DNA from: Arthrobacter sp. B1I2
GTDB lineage: Bacteria > Actinomycetota > Actinomycetes > Actinomycetales > Micrococcaceae
Length of the DNA: 64,000 bases
Direction of reading: 5' to 3'
Assembly: GCF_030816485.1 (NCBI RefSeq)
Contig: NZ_JAUSYC010000001.1
Coordinates: forward strand, 1,798,001-1,862,000
The notes under the pieces: generated by a model
What the model was told of the DNA's origin: nothing
Databases searched by the model: none
What the model saw: only the letters and a program-made list of their open reading frames with translations
Shown here: piece by piece, positions 40,727 through 48,872 of the stretch
How the letters are laid out: every line of letters starts with the position of its first letter
Numbering within the stretch: the stretch's first letter is position 1
Position numbers and translations under genes: made by a program

Positions 40727-42076
40727 CTATCTGGTCAACAGCCGCACATGGTCGGGGGTGAGCTCTGAAACCCTGCTGACGCCCAGCAGTGCCATGGTGC
40801 GCGCCATGTCCTTCTCAAGGATCTGCAGTGTGCGGTCCACGCCGGCGCGTCCTCCGGCCATCAGGCCGTACAGGTAGGCGCGGCCGATCAGCGTGAAGTC
40901 GGCGCCCAGGGCCAGTGCCGCTACGATGTCCGCCCCGCTCATGATCCCGGTGTCCAGCATGATGGCCGCCGTGGTGTTGTCCGCGGTGAAGGCCTGCCTG
41001 ACTTCGGGGAGCAGGTGGAACGGAATGGGGGCCCGGTCCAGCTGGCGTCCGCCATGGTTGGACAGGATCACGCCGTCGGCGCCATGGTCAACCACGCGGC
41101 GGGCGTCCTCAACGGTCTGGATGCCCTTGACCACCAGCTTGCCCTTCCAGGTTTCGCGCAGCCAGTCCAGGTCCTCGAACGTGAGGGTGGGATCGAACAT
41201 CGAGTTGATCAGGTCCGCCACGGTGCCGGTGTACCGGGACAGCGAGGCGAAGGTGAGCGGCTCGTGGGTGAGGAAGTTGAACCACCAGGCGGGCCGGTAG
41301 GAGGCGTCCAACACGGTCTTGACGGTCAGTGCGGGCGGGATGGTCATGCCGTTGCGGACGTCCCGGAGGCGGGCACCGGCGACGGCGGTGTCAACGGTGA
41401 CCATGAGGGTGTCGTTGCCGGCCTTGGCGGCACGGTCGATAAGTTCCAGCGAGCGGTCGCGGTCCGTCCAGAGGTACAGCTGGAACCAGTTGCGGCCGTT
41501 CGGGGCTGCAGCCGCCACATCCTCGATCGAAGCGGTGCCCATGGTGGAAAGGGTGTAGGGGATTCCGGCAGCTTCCGCGGCCTGTGAACCGGCGTATTCG
41601 CCCTCGGACTGCATCATCCGGGTGAAACCGGTGGGGGCGATGCCCACCGGAAGGCGGGAAGGCTTGCCCAGGATCTCGGTGCTGAGGTCGATGGCGGAGA
41701 CATTCCGCAGGATGCCGGGCCGGAACTCGATGTCCAGGAAGGCCTGGCGGGCCCGATTGAGGGTGATTTCCCCTTCGGCAGCACCGTCCGTGTAGTCGAA
41801 AGGCGCCTTGGGCGTACGCCGCTTGGCGATGTCGCGGAGCTCCCAGATGGTGCTGGCCCGCTTCAGCCGGGCCTCCCTGCTGAACTCCGGCTTCTTGAAC
41901 TGCATGAGCGGCGCGAGGTCCGAGTACTTGGGAATGCGGCGCTTGAGTGCCGGAGGCACAGAATCAGGCAGGGCGGACGACGACGGAGCCCCGGCGGGTG
42001 CCGGTGCTGCGGGGATGTCCGTGGTGTCCGGCGCCGGGGTGGCCTCCGGGTTGTTGGGCTGGATGGTGTGGGTCAT
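40727..42076 (-). CDS. lldD: L-lactate dehydrogenase (FMN-dependent alpha-hydroxy-acid oxidase family)
   Basis: 449 residues. The FMN barrel motifs are visible: [50 protein letters not shown] and the catalytic [12 protein letters not shown] with its active histidine. It oxidises L-lactate (or a related 2-hydroxy acid) to the keto acid and passes electrons to quinone. The first 50 residues are an Ala/Pro-rich extension of unknown purpose. ATG at 42076 has AGGAGGAG. Its promoter region carries FadR-type operators shared with the divergent lldR, which fits lactate control. Confidence 0.93.
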   Translation of the reverse strand: MTHTIQPNNPEATPAPDTTDIPAAPAPAGAPSSSALPDSVPPALKRRIPKYSDLAPLMQFKKPEFSREARLKRASTIWELRDIAKRRTPKAPFDYTDGAAEGEITLNRARQAFLDIEFRPGILRNVSAIDLSTEILGKPSRLPVGIAPTGFTRMMQSEGEYAGSQAAEAAGIPYTLSTMGTASIEDVAAAAPNGRNWFQLYLWTDRDRSLELIDRAAKAGNDTLMVTVDTAVAGARLRDVRNGMTIPPALTVKTVLDASYRPAWWFNFLTHEPLTFASLSRYTGTVADLINSMFDPTLTFEDLDWLRETWKGKLVVKGIQTVEDARRVVDHGADGVILSNHGGRQLDRAPIPFHLLPEVRQAFTADNTTAAIMLDTGIMSGADIVAALALGADFTLIGRAYLYGLMAGGRAGVDRTLQILEKDMARTMALLGVSRVSELTPDHVRLLTR

Positions 42077-42087
42077 GGCTCCTCCTA

Positions 42088-42098
42088 TGGTCCAACCA
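42088..42098. promoter_or_regulatory. FadR-type operator 1 (lldD side)
   Basis: TGGTCCAACCA fits the TGGTnnnACCA consensus of FadR/LldR-subfamily GntR regulators. It lies 11 bp before the lldD ATG, so it could block the start of the message. Confidence 0.75.
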
Positions 42099-42110
42099 CA
42101 CTCTAGTCGT

Positions 42111-42123
42111 GTGGTCCAACCAC
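42111..42123. promoter_or_regulatory. FadR-type operator 2 (lldR side)
   Basis: GTGGTCCAACCAC is a perfect copy of the same core with one extra pair on each side. Centre-to-centre spacing from operator 1 is 24 bp. It sits within the lldR promoter, just upstream of its -10 box. Confidence 0.75.
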
Positions 42124-42129
42124 ATCAAC

Positions 42130-42135
42130 TACTAT
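42130..42135 (+). promoter_or_regulatory. -10 box of leaderless lldR
   Basis: TACTAT ends 7 nt before the lldR ATG, with no ribosome site. Confidence 0.55.
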
Positions 42136-42142
42136 TGGCCCT

Positions 42143-42856
42143 ATGCGCACCCATCAGCTGGTCCTGTCCTGGATCGAGGACCAACTTTCGGCCGGCCGGC
42201 TGGCCGTGGGAGGCAGGCTGCCGGCGGAGCGCAACCTGGCCGAACAGCTCAAGGTCTCCCGGACATCGGTTCGCGAGGCCATCCGGATCCTTGAGGCAAT
42301 GGGAGTGGTGCGGGCCGGCGTCGGGTCCGGGCCGGAAGCGGGCACGGTGGTGATCTCGGACCCTACGGCTGCACTTGGATCTGCCCTTCGTTTGCACGTG
42401 GCCACCCAGCACCTGCCTGTGGCGGACATTGTGGAAACGCGCGTCCTGCTGGAGTCGTGGGCAGCTTTGAAGGCCCGGCAGGACGCGCCCGAACTGGGGG
42501 AGGCGGCGGCCCTTCTGGACGCCATGGATGCCCCGGAAGGCCTGGCGGTGGCCGACTTCCTGGCCCTCGACGTCCGCTTCCACCTGGCCCTTGCCAACGC
42601 CGCCGGCAATGCGGTGGTCAGCGCCATGATGGGGTCGCTTCGCGAAGCCATCCAGGGGTACGCCGCCGATCTGACGGCAACCCTGCCGGACTGGGACGCC
42701 ACGGCCTCGCGATTACGCAGCGAGCACCACGCCATCCTTGACGCGGTCAGGAATGGCGACGGCGGCCGGGCGGCCGGTCTGGTGGCCGCCCACATCGAGG
42801 GCTACTACAAAGAGGCCGGTCTGGGCCGGGAAGCATCCGGCCCAGACCGGCCATAG
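42143..42856 (+). CDS. lldR: GntR-family (FCD) regulator of lactate utilisation
   Basis: 237 residues. The winged helix reads GRLAVGGRLPAERNLAEQLK then VSRTSVREAIRILEAMGVV, typical of the FadR subfamily. The C-terminal FCD domain is all-helical with metal-ligand histidines (DVRFHLALANAAGN and AAHIEGYYK). It probably represses lldD and itself in the absence of L-lactate through the two operators between the genes. It is convergent with the GH3 gene, with 4 bp between stops. Confidence 0.9.
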   Translation: MRTHQLVLSWIEDQLSAGRLAVGGRLPAERNLAEQLKVSRTSVREAIRILEAMGVVRAGVGSGPEAGTVVISDPTAALGSALRLHVATQHLPVADIVETRVLLESWAALKARQDAPELGEAAALLDAMDAPEGLAVADFLALDVRFHLALANAAGNAVVSAMMGSLREAIQGYAADLTATLPDWDATASRLRSEHHAILDAVRNGDGGRAAGLVAAHIEGYYKEAGLGREASGPDRP

Positions 42857-42860
42857 GCGG

Positions 42861-45359
42861 TTAGCGGACCTCGATTTCCAGTACCTGGAAGTCGTCTGCG
42901 GCATGCCGGCCCACCAGGATGCGGAACGTGCCGCGCTCCAACTGCCAGCCGCCGTCGTAGTGTGCAAAGGAGCGGGCCGGGATCCGGACCTCCACGCTGG
43001 ACGTTCCGTTGGGCGCCAGGTGCGTGCCGGCGTAGCCTGCCAGCCAGCGAACCGGACGGTCAACGGATGATCCCGGGTGGTCCAGGTACACCTGCACCAC
43101 TTCCCGGCCGGCGCGGCCGCCAATGTTGCGGACCGGGACATGGACCACCACGTCCTTGCCCGCCGGGACGGACTGGGGTGCATGGGGCGTGCCCAGCTCG
43201 AATGTGGTGTAGCCCAGCCCGAAGCCGAACGGAAGCGCCGGGGCGGCGCCACCGGCGGCCTGCTGCTTGAGCCAGGCGCGGTAGCCCACGTGGATGCCTT
43301 CGGAGTACACCACCTTGCCGTCCACAGGCGTGGTGTTCAGCACTGGCACGTCCTCGAGTGCGGCGGGCCACGTGGTGGGCAGGCGTCCGCCCGGTTCCTC
43401 GGCGCCGAGCAGGATGTCCGCGATGGCGCGGCCAAACTCCTGGCCGCCAAACCAGCCCAGCAGGACGGCTCCCACCTTGTCCAGCCACGGCATCAGGACC
43501 GGCGAGCCGGAGTTCACCACCACGACTGTGCGCGGGTTCGCGGCTGCCACAGCCTCCACCAACTGGTTCTGCAGGCCGGGGAGGTCCAGGTTCTTGCGGT
43601 CGAAGCCTTCGGACTCGATGGCGGCGCTGGTTCCCACCACCACAATGGCAACATCGGCTGCCCGGGCGGCTTTCACGGCGGCGTCGATTTCGGCCTGGGG
43701 GTCCGCCACCACGGTTTCCTCGCCCAGGAGAATGGCCGTGAACGGGATGGCCTGCTCCTTGGGCAGCTCAAAGACTGCCTCGATCCGGACACTTTCTCCC
43801 GCCGCAGTCGCCACAGCATGGACCGTCTTGGGCGGGTCGAAAAGGGCGGCGCCGAGCACGTCGGTGTCATCCTCGATCTCGCCGTAGAACACCTCCTCGC
43901 CGCGCAGCGACAGCCGGATCCGGCCAACGGTACCCACGCCCAGGTGGTGGACACCTGCGGTTTCCGCCGTCCAGTCCGCCTCCATGCGGATGGCAGCCGT
44001 CCCTTCGGGAATGCCAACGCCGAACCAGATCAGGTGTGAGGCCAGGCGGTCCTCCCCGGAGATTTCGCTGCCGTCTTCAGCGAGGAAGGTCACCCGCAGG
44101 CCGGCAATGTTGGACACCGGATTATGCAGCGAGGTGCGCGGAAAGGCCTGAAGCCCCTCGGCTACCTTGGCTCCGCGGGCGTAGCTTACGGTGACGCCTT
44201 CCGGCAGCGCCTCACGCAGCCCCTCCAAAGGCGAAATGTTCCGCTTTGGCATAACAGTGGCGCTGCCGCCGCCCTGCGTGCGGGCTTCCTCAGCGTTGTG
44301 CCCGCTGACGGCGACGCTCGCCAGGGCATCCGGGTTTAGGGGCAGGAGGCCGTCCGTGTTCCGCACCAGGACGGCGCCGCGGACTGCCACCTCGCGTGCG
44401 ACGGCGGTCGCGTTAATTGGTGCCGGAAGCTCGGTCACGGCGGGGGAGATCCCCTCCAGCGAACCAACACGGGCAGCGAGCCGGAGGATGCGGACGACTT
44501 TTTCGAGAATGGCGTCCCTGCTGACGCGGCCGTCATTGACGGCGGCCAGCAGTTTGGGGCCCCAGTGGCCCACCGGGCCGGGCATCTCCAGGTCCTGGTT
44601 TGCATTGGCGGCCTCGACCGAGCGGACCCCGGTCCAGTCCGAGACAACAACGCCGTCGAACCCCCATTCCGTTGACAGGGGTGTCTTGAGGAGATCGTTC
44701 TCGCTTGCGGTGGTGCCATTGATGGAGTTGTAGGAGCTCATGACCAGCCACGCGCGGGCCTCGGTGATGGCGTCCTCGAAGGCGGCCAGATAAAGCTCGC
44801 GCAGCGGGCGCTCATCCACCACGGAGTTTGAGGTAAAACGTTCGGTTTCGGATTCGTTGGCCAGGTAGTGCTTGGGCGTGGCGCCCACGCCCATCGACTG
44901 CACGCCGGCCACGTAGCCGGCCGCCATGGTTGCTGTCAGCCGCGGGTCCTCGCTCATGCACTCGAAGTGCCGGCCACCCAGTGGGGAGCGGTGCAGGTTG
45001 ATGGTGGGGCCGAGGACCGCGTGGACGCCCTTGCGGCGCGCCTCCTGGCCCAGGACCTGGCCATAGCGGCGGGCGGTTTCCACGCTCCACGTGGCGGACA
45101 GGGCGGACGACGACGGCAGGGAGACGGAATCGTGCCGCTCATCAAAGTCTTCGCCCCTCACGCCGGACGGGCCATCGGACATCACCACGCGGGACAGGCC
45201 GATGGACGGCAGAGCGTGGGTGGCCCAGACGTCGGCCCCCGTCAGCAGTTGGATTTGCTCTTCGATGGAGAGGCTTGCGGCCAGGTCGCGGATGCGGGCC
45301 TCGGCGTCCGGCGAACCGGCAGCCGGTGCCGTAACGGCCGGTGAGAGTGCGGGATTCAT
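42861..45359 (-). CDS. bglX: Beta-glucosidase, GH3 family with PA14 domain
   Basis: 832 residues. The N-terminal barrel shows GPTINLHRSPLGGRHFECMS and the KHY pair at 163-165. The nucleophile is Asp241 in VVVSDWTG. A PA14-like insert lies about residues 400-540 (LIWFGVGIPEGTAAIRMEAD), inside the second GH3 domain, and a fibronectin-III-like domain ends the protein (VVHVPVRNIGGRAGREVVQV). The order fits PA14-containing GH3 beta-glucosidases, which cut beta-glucosides such as cellobiose or plant saponins. No signal peptide, so it is cytoplasmic. It starts directly after the stop of the MFS gene, so substrates are likely imported by that transporter. The symbol is tentative. Confidence 0.9.
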   Translation of the reverse strand: MNPALSPAVTAPAAGSPDAEARIRDLAASLSIEEQIQLLTGADVWATHALPSIGLSRVVMSDGPSGVRGEDFDERHDSVSLPSSSALSATWSVETARRYGQVLGQEARRKGVHAVLGPTINLHRSPLGGRHFECMSEDPRLTATMAAGYVAGVQSMGVGATPKHYLANESETERFTSNSVVDERPLRELYLAAFEDAITEARAWLVMSSYNSINGTTASENDLLKTPLSTEWGFDGVVVSDWTGVRSVEAANANQDLEMPGPVGHWGPKLLAAVNDGRVSRDAILEKVVRILRLAARVGSLEGISPAVTELPAPINATAVAREVAVRGAVLVRNTDGLLPLNPDALASVAVSGHNAEEARTQGGGSATVMPKRNISPLEGLREALPEGVTVSYARGAKVAEGLQAFPRTSLHNPVSNIAGLRVTFLAEDGSEISGEDRLASHLIWFGVGIPEGTAAIRMEADWTAETAGVHHLGVGTVGRIRLSLRGEEVFYGEIEDDTDVLGAALFDPPKTVHAVATAAGESVRIEAVFELPKEQAIPFTAILLGEETVVADPQAEIDAAVKAARAADVAIVVVGTSAAIESEGFDRKNLDLPGLQNQLVEAVAAANPRTVVVVNSGSPVLMPWLDKVGAVLLGWFGGQEFGRAIADILLGAEEPGGRLPTTWPAALEDVPVLNTTPVDGKVVYSEGIHVGYRAWLKQQAAGGAAPALPFGFGLGYTTFELGTPHAPQSVPAGKDVVVHVPVRNIGGRAGREVVQVYLDHPGSSVDRPVRWLAGYAGTHLAPNGTSSVEVRIPARSFAHYDGGWQLERGTFRILVGRHAADDFQVLEIEVR

Positions 45360-46667
45360 CTATTTGACTCCTTTGATGCGGGTGACGAGGACTGCGCCGA
45401 GGATGCCGACGACGGCGCCGCCGATGAACAGGGCGGGGTAGCCACCCAGGGTGATGACGGGGAATGCCAGGGCGGGCACAAGGGACTGGGGCAGTGCCTG
45501 TGCGATGTTGAAGACGCCGAAGGTCTTGGCGTTCTCGCTTTGGCTGCCGGGCAGGAGGTCGGCAATCAGTGCGACATCAACTGCTCCAAAGCAGCCCAGG
45601 CCGAGCCCGGCCAGGGCCTGTCCCACCAGGACCTGGTCAGTGGTGCTGCTGGTGGCGATAATGATCAGGCCGGCCATCATGATGATGGCGGAGGCGATGA
45701 CCAGGGCCTTGCGCTTGCCGATCCGGTCGCTGATCCAACCCCCGGCGAGGCTGGTGAGCACGGTTCCGGCGGAACTCACCAGTGTTGCCTGGAAGACGAG
45801 CCCGGGAACTGCGGTTTCGGCCACGTGGAGATGGTCCGTGAAGAAGTAGGGCAGGTAGAGCAGCCCGGCGCAATAGCCGACGTACACCAGGAACTTGGTG
45901 AACCACGCCCAGCCCAGGCCGGGATAGATGCGGGGGTTGAAGTAGAAGGACCCGGCAATCTCCTTCAGGTTGAGTGGGGCCGGCTTTTCAGTCAGGACGC
46001 GGTCCTTGAAGGTGAAAGCGAAGGCGAGGGTGACGGCGGTACCGACGGCGCCGGGCACCACTGCCATCTGGAAGGCATTGTCGAACAGTTGGGCAAAGTA
46101 TGCGGCGCAAACGAGGCCCACCGGCAGGGTCATTCCGATCAGTCCGGAGAGGCGGCCGCGCTCCGAGGGCGCCGTCTGGTCCGGCAGCGTGGCCACCAGG
46201 GCGGCCAAGGCTGCGTTGAAGCTGAGCTGGGCGATGACCCAGGCGGCCAGTACGCCCGCCACATCGGTGGCGGTGCCCAGCAGGACCAGGGATGCCAGGC
46301 CCACCAGGGAGCCGCCCACGATCCAGGGCTTGCGCATGCCGAAGCGGGATGTTGTCCGGTCGCTCAACCGGCCGAAGAAGGGATTGGCCAGGAGGGCGAT
46401 CAGGGCGCCGACGCCGGCCACCAGGCTCAGTGCCCCGGCGCGCGTCTCCGGGGTGGTGATTTCTGAAACTTTGATGGCCAGTACCACCAGGGCCGGGGCC
46501 AGGACAGCCATCCAGAGGCCGGCACTGGCGATCGGCATGCCGATCACATAGGCCCGGGGTGTCCTGGCGGCTGCTCCTGCGGCGGGAGCGGGTGGAACAG
46601 TGCTGGTGGGGGAAGATCCTCGGGCAGGCAGTCCTGCGGAATCCTCGGTGATGGTCTTGACGGCCAC
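45360..46667 (-). CDS. MFS transporter, sugar/glycoside type
   Basis: 435 residues with about twelve membrane spans. It shows the loop 2-3 motif (NPFFGRLSDRTTSRFG) and a matching repeat (LAGGWISDRIGKRKALV) in the second half. The GTG at 46667 is preferred over a TTG at 46682 because AGGAGG lies between them. No gap to the GH3 beta-glucosidase gene, so together they form an uptake-and-hydrolysis pair for beta-glucosides; the exact sugar is inference. Confidence 0.88.
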   Translation of the reverse strand: MAVKTITEDSAGLPARGSSPTSTVPPAPAAGAAARTPRAYVIGMPIASAGLWMAVLAPALVVLAIKVSEITTPETRAGALSLVAGVGALIALLANPFFGRLSDRTTSRFGMRKPWIVGGSLVGLASLVLLGTATDVAGVLAAWVIAQLSFNAALAALVATLPDQTAPSERGRLSGLIGMTLPVGLVCAAYFAQLFDNAFQMAVVPGAVGTAVTLAFAFTFKDRVLTEKPAPLNLKEIAGSFYFNPRIYPGLGWAWFTKFLVYVGYCAGLLYLPYFFTDHLHVAETAVPGLVFQATLVSSAGTVLTSLAGGWISDRIGKRKALVIASAIIMMAGLIIIATSSTTDQVLVGQALAGLGLGCFGAVDVALIADLLPGSQSENAKTFGVFNIAQALPQSLVPALAFPVITLGGYPALFIGGAVVGILGAVLVTRIKGVK

Positions 46668-46723
46668 GGTGCCTCCTGACAAAAAGTGACCCTCCGTTGG
46701 GTCTGCCTACGATGCTAGCGATA

Positions 46724-46746
46724 AAAACCGAGTGAGACTAGGTTTT
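46724..46746. promoter_or_regulatory. Long palindrome, probable TetR operator
   Basis: A 23-bp inverted repeat: AAAACC and GGTTTT ends, AGT/ACT inner pairs, 9 of 11 positions symmetric. It lies between the divergent MFS and TetR genes, next to the predicted -10 box of the latter (TACACT, 46764-46769). Confidence 0.7.
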
Positions 46747-46775
46747 GTGTCGAAAGAGTGAAATACACTGACTGG

Positions 46776-47369
46776 GTGCCTTCATCAAACCCGCGCGGGC
46801 AGTACGCCAAAGGAGCGGAACGCCGCAGCCAGATCATCCAGACAGCAACCGACGTTTTTGCCACTGAAGGCTTCGAAGGCACTGCCCTCAAGCGCGTGGC
46901 GGAACTGGTGGGGGTGAAGGAAGCCACTCTTTTCCACTATTTCCGGGGCAAGCAGGAATTGCTGACGGCAGTGCTGGCCGAAAGGGACCGGCGCAGCCTG
47001 GCAGCCATGCAGGAGGAGGAAGCCGGCCTGCCGTTGATGGTGCGCTCCGCCGAGCGGAACCGCCACGAACCCGGACTTACCACGCTGTATGCAGTGGCAT
47101 CAGCCACAGCAAATGACCCCGGACACGATTCGCACGGGTACTTCCGGGAACGGTACGCCGAGGTGGTGGACGTACTGGCCGTGGACATCGGCCGGCGCCA
47201 GGCGGCGGGGGAAGTGCGCGCGGACGTGCCTGCCCAAGATCTCGCCAGGCTGGTAGTGGCACTCTCCGACGGCCTGCAGCTGCAGTGGCTCTACGACAAG
47301 GAAGTGGACGTTGCGGACGGCCTGACGCAGTTCATCGATGTACTGCTGAAGCCGCCCGCGCAGGCCTGA
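46776..47369 (+). CDS. TetR-family regulator
   Basis: 197 residues. The helix-turn-helix is ATDVFATEGFEGTALKRVAE, then LVGVKEATLFHYFRGKQELL, the TetR signature. The C-terminal ligand domain is helical (DLARLVVALSDGLQLQWLYD). GTG at 46776 is preferred because TACACT lies 6 nt before it, but GTG at 46758 is also possible. It faces the MFS/GH3 operon and probably represses it through the 23-bp palindrome. The inducer is unknown. Confidence 0.88.
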   Translation: MPSSNPRGQYAKGAERRSQIIQTATDVFATEGFEGTALKRVAELVGVKEATLFHYFRGKQELLTAVLAERDRRSLAAMQEEEAGLPLMVRSAERNRHEPGLTTLYAVASATANDPGHDSHGYFRERYAEVVDVLAVDIGRRQAAGEVRADVPAQDLARLVVALSDGLQLQWLYDKEVDVADGLTQFIDVLLKPPAQA

Positions 47370-47406
47370 TTCCGGGCCGGGCTGGTGCCCTGCGCCGCCC
47401 GGGCCG

Positions 47407-47471
47407 GGAGTTTTTGGGCAGGTATGGGGGTCTGGATGCCCTTAAAGTCGGCATATGTGCCCAAAAACTCC
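47407..47471. terminator. 65-bp two-tier inverted repeat between convergent regulators
   Basis: GGAGTTTTTGGGCA (47407-47420) pairs perfectly with 47458-47471 across 37 bp. Inside, ATGCC (47436-47440) pairs with GGCAT (47450-47454). It separates the TetR and LacI stops and may end both transcripts. The A/T-run inside the stem is uncommon in this genome. Confidence 0.6.
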
Positions 47472-47478
47472 AGGTGGT

Positions 47479-48537
47479 TCAGCCGTGGACCGTGCTGCGC
47501 GGCGCCTTGGCCGGGCCCGTGCTGGCCCGCACTTCCAGCCGTGGCTGGTAGCGGCTGCCGGCGGTTTCGTTCCCTTCCTTCCGGATCAGCGCCCGGAGCT
47601 GATGCCAGGCCTGCTCGCCCAGTTCGGTGATGGGGACCGCGCCAGTGGTGAGGGCCGGCGTCGTATACCTGGCAAAGGGGATGTCATCGAATCCGGTCAC
47701 GGAGATGTCGCCGGGGACGTCCAGCCCGCGCTCGTGAAGGCCGCTCATCAGGCCCATGGCCACAAGGTCGTTGAAGGCAAGGATGCCGGTGGCCCCGCTC
47801 GCCAGCACGGCGTCCACTGCCTCATGCCCGGTGTCGAAGTCCGAGCCGCCCTCCAGCATGGTTACTTCCACCTCGGGGTGGGCGGCCTTGAACGTCTCCA
47901 GGCCCTTGAGCCGCATGCCGTTGGAGGCGCTGCGGGGCGGTCCTGCAAGGAAGGCCAGTCGGGTGTGGCCCAGTTCCACCAGGTGCCCCGCGATGTCCTG
48001 GACGCCCTGGCCGTAGTCCACCACCAGGCTGGGCACGTTCGGGGCGGCGGTGGTGCGGTTGATCAGCACCAGCGGATGCAGGGAGGGTGCGATCTCCTCC
48101 AGTTCCGCATCCGACATGCGCGGGGCGCACAGGACCAGCCCGTCGCAGCGCCGGCGCGCCTCGCCCGCGAGGATGGACTCCTCGCTAGACACTTCGAATG
48201 AGTCTGCGATAAGCACCCGGTAGCCGTCCTGGGCGGCCGCCCGGCTCAAGCCGCGGAGGATCGCCTGGAAGGTGGGGTTGGCCAGGTCCGGCACCACAAT
48301 GCCGATGGTGTCCGTCTTTCCCAGCGCCAGGCTGCGGCCCACTGGGTTTGGCTGGTACTTCAGCTCTGCAGCGGCTGCGCGGACCCTTGCCGCGATGTCC
48401 GGGTCCACGGTGAAGTTCCCGTTCATGACGCGCGAAACGGTGGCATGGGAAACTCCCGCCTTCACGGCGACGTCCGCGATGCCGATCCGGTCCGCTTGCC
48501 GATTTCCTGGCCATGGGGAACCCTTCTTTTGCGCCAA
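47479..48537 (-). CDS. LacI-family regulator of the uronate/glycan island
   Basis: 352 residues from a TTG at 48537. The helix-turn-helix is IGIADVAVKAGVSHATVSRV, the hinge is YQPNPVGRSLALGK, and a sugar-sensing domain follows. It most likely binds the GAAAnCGnTTTC sites scattered through 48.6-62.9 kb. The N-terminus is uncertain: an ATG at 48514 with a very good ribosome site (AAGAAGG, 7 nt) is one base out of frame with the helix-turn-helix, so either the TTG is used or the sequence has a one-base change near 48502-48511. Confidence 0.85.
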   Translation of the reverse strand: MAQKKGSPWPGNRQADRIGIADVAVKAGVSHATVSRVMNGNFTVDPDIAARVRAAAAELKYQPNPVGRSLALGKTDTIGIVVPDLANPTFQAILRGLSRAAAQDGYRVLIADSFEVSSEESILAGEARRRCDGLVLCAPRMSDAELEEIAPSLHPLVLINRTTAAPNVPSLVVDYGQGVQDIAGHLVELGHTRLAFLAGPPRSASNGMRLKGLETFKAAHPEVEVTMLEGGSDFDTGHEAVDAVLASGATGILAFNDLVAMGLMSGLHERGLDVPGDISVTGFDDIPFARYTTPALTTGAVPITELGEQAWHQLRALIRKEGNETAGSRYQPRLEVRASTGPAKAPRSTVHG

Positions 48538-48622
48538 AAGCCGGCACTTCCGGAACCCGTGTTGTCCGGGGCGGGCCGGCCATGATGGCAGGTGCTTTGG
48601 AAGACAGCATATACGGGAGCTG

Positions 48623-48634
48623 GAAAGCGATTTC
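48623..48634. promoter_or_regulatory. GAAAnCGnTTTC operator A
   Basis: GAAAGCGATTTC, about 90-110 bp upstream of the LacI gene start, near a minus-strand TATATG box. Suggests autoregulation. Confidence 0.6.
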
Positions 48635-48691
48635 TATCCTTTTCCCACGCCTTTTCCCGCGCAGCCGGGCCAGGCAGGGCGCTACGTTCAG

Positions 48692-48703
48692 GAAACCGTT
48701 TTC
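48692..48703. promoter_or_regulatory. GAAAnCGnTTTC operator B
   Basis: GAAACCGTTTTC between the LacI gene and the divergent catabolic operon, 69 bp from A and 76 bp from C, both close to whole helical turns. Confidence 0.65.
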
Positions 48704-48721
48704 TATCAGGGCGGGAAGTGG

Positions 48722-48779
48722 TTGACGGATCGCATTGCGGGTTGATAAAACTGCTATAGACAACCGAGAAAACGCTTTC
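48722..48779 (+). promoter_or_regulatory. Promoter and operator C of the uronate-type operon
   Basis: TTGACG (48722-48727), 17 bp, ATAAAA (48745-48750), then operator GAAAACGCTTTC at 48768-48779, flanked to give a 16-bp near-palindrome from GAG to CTC. The operator sits just downstream of the predicted transcription start, a roadblock position. Confidence 0.65.
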
Positions 48780-48872
48780 TCAGCAATTTCCTGCCCCCCT
48801 GGTGCGCATTGCCGCCGCCGGACCACAGCCGCCGTTCCCACGGCCGGTAATGAGCTTTCGAAAGGGACCCCC

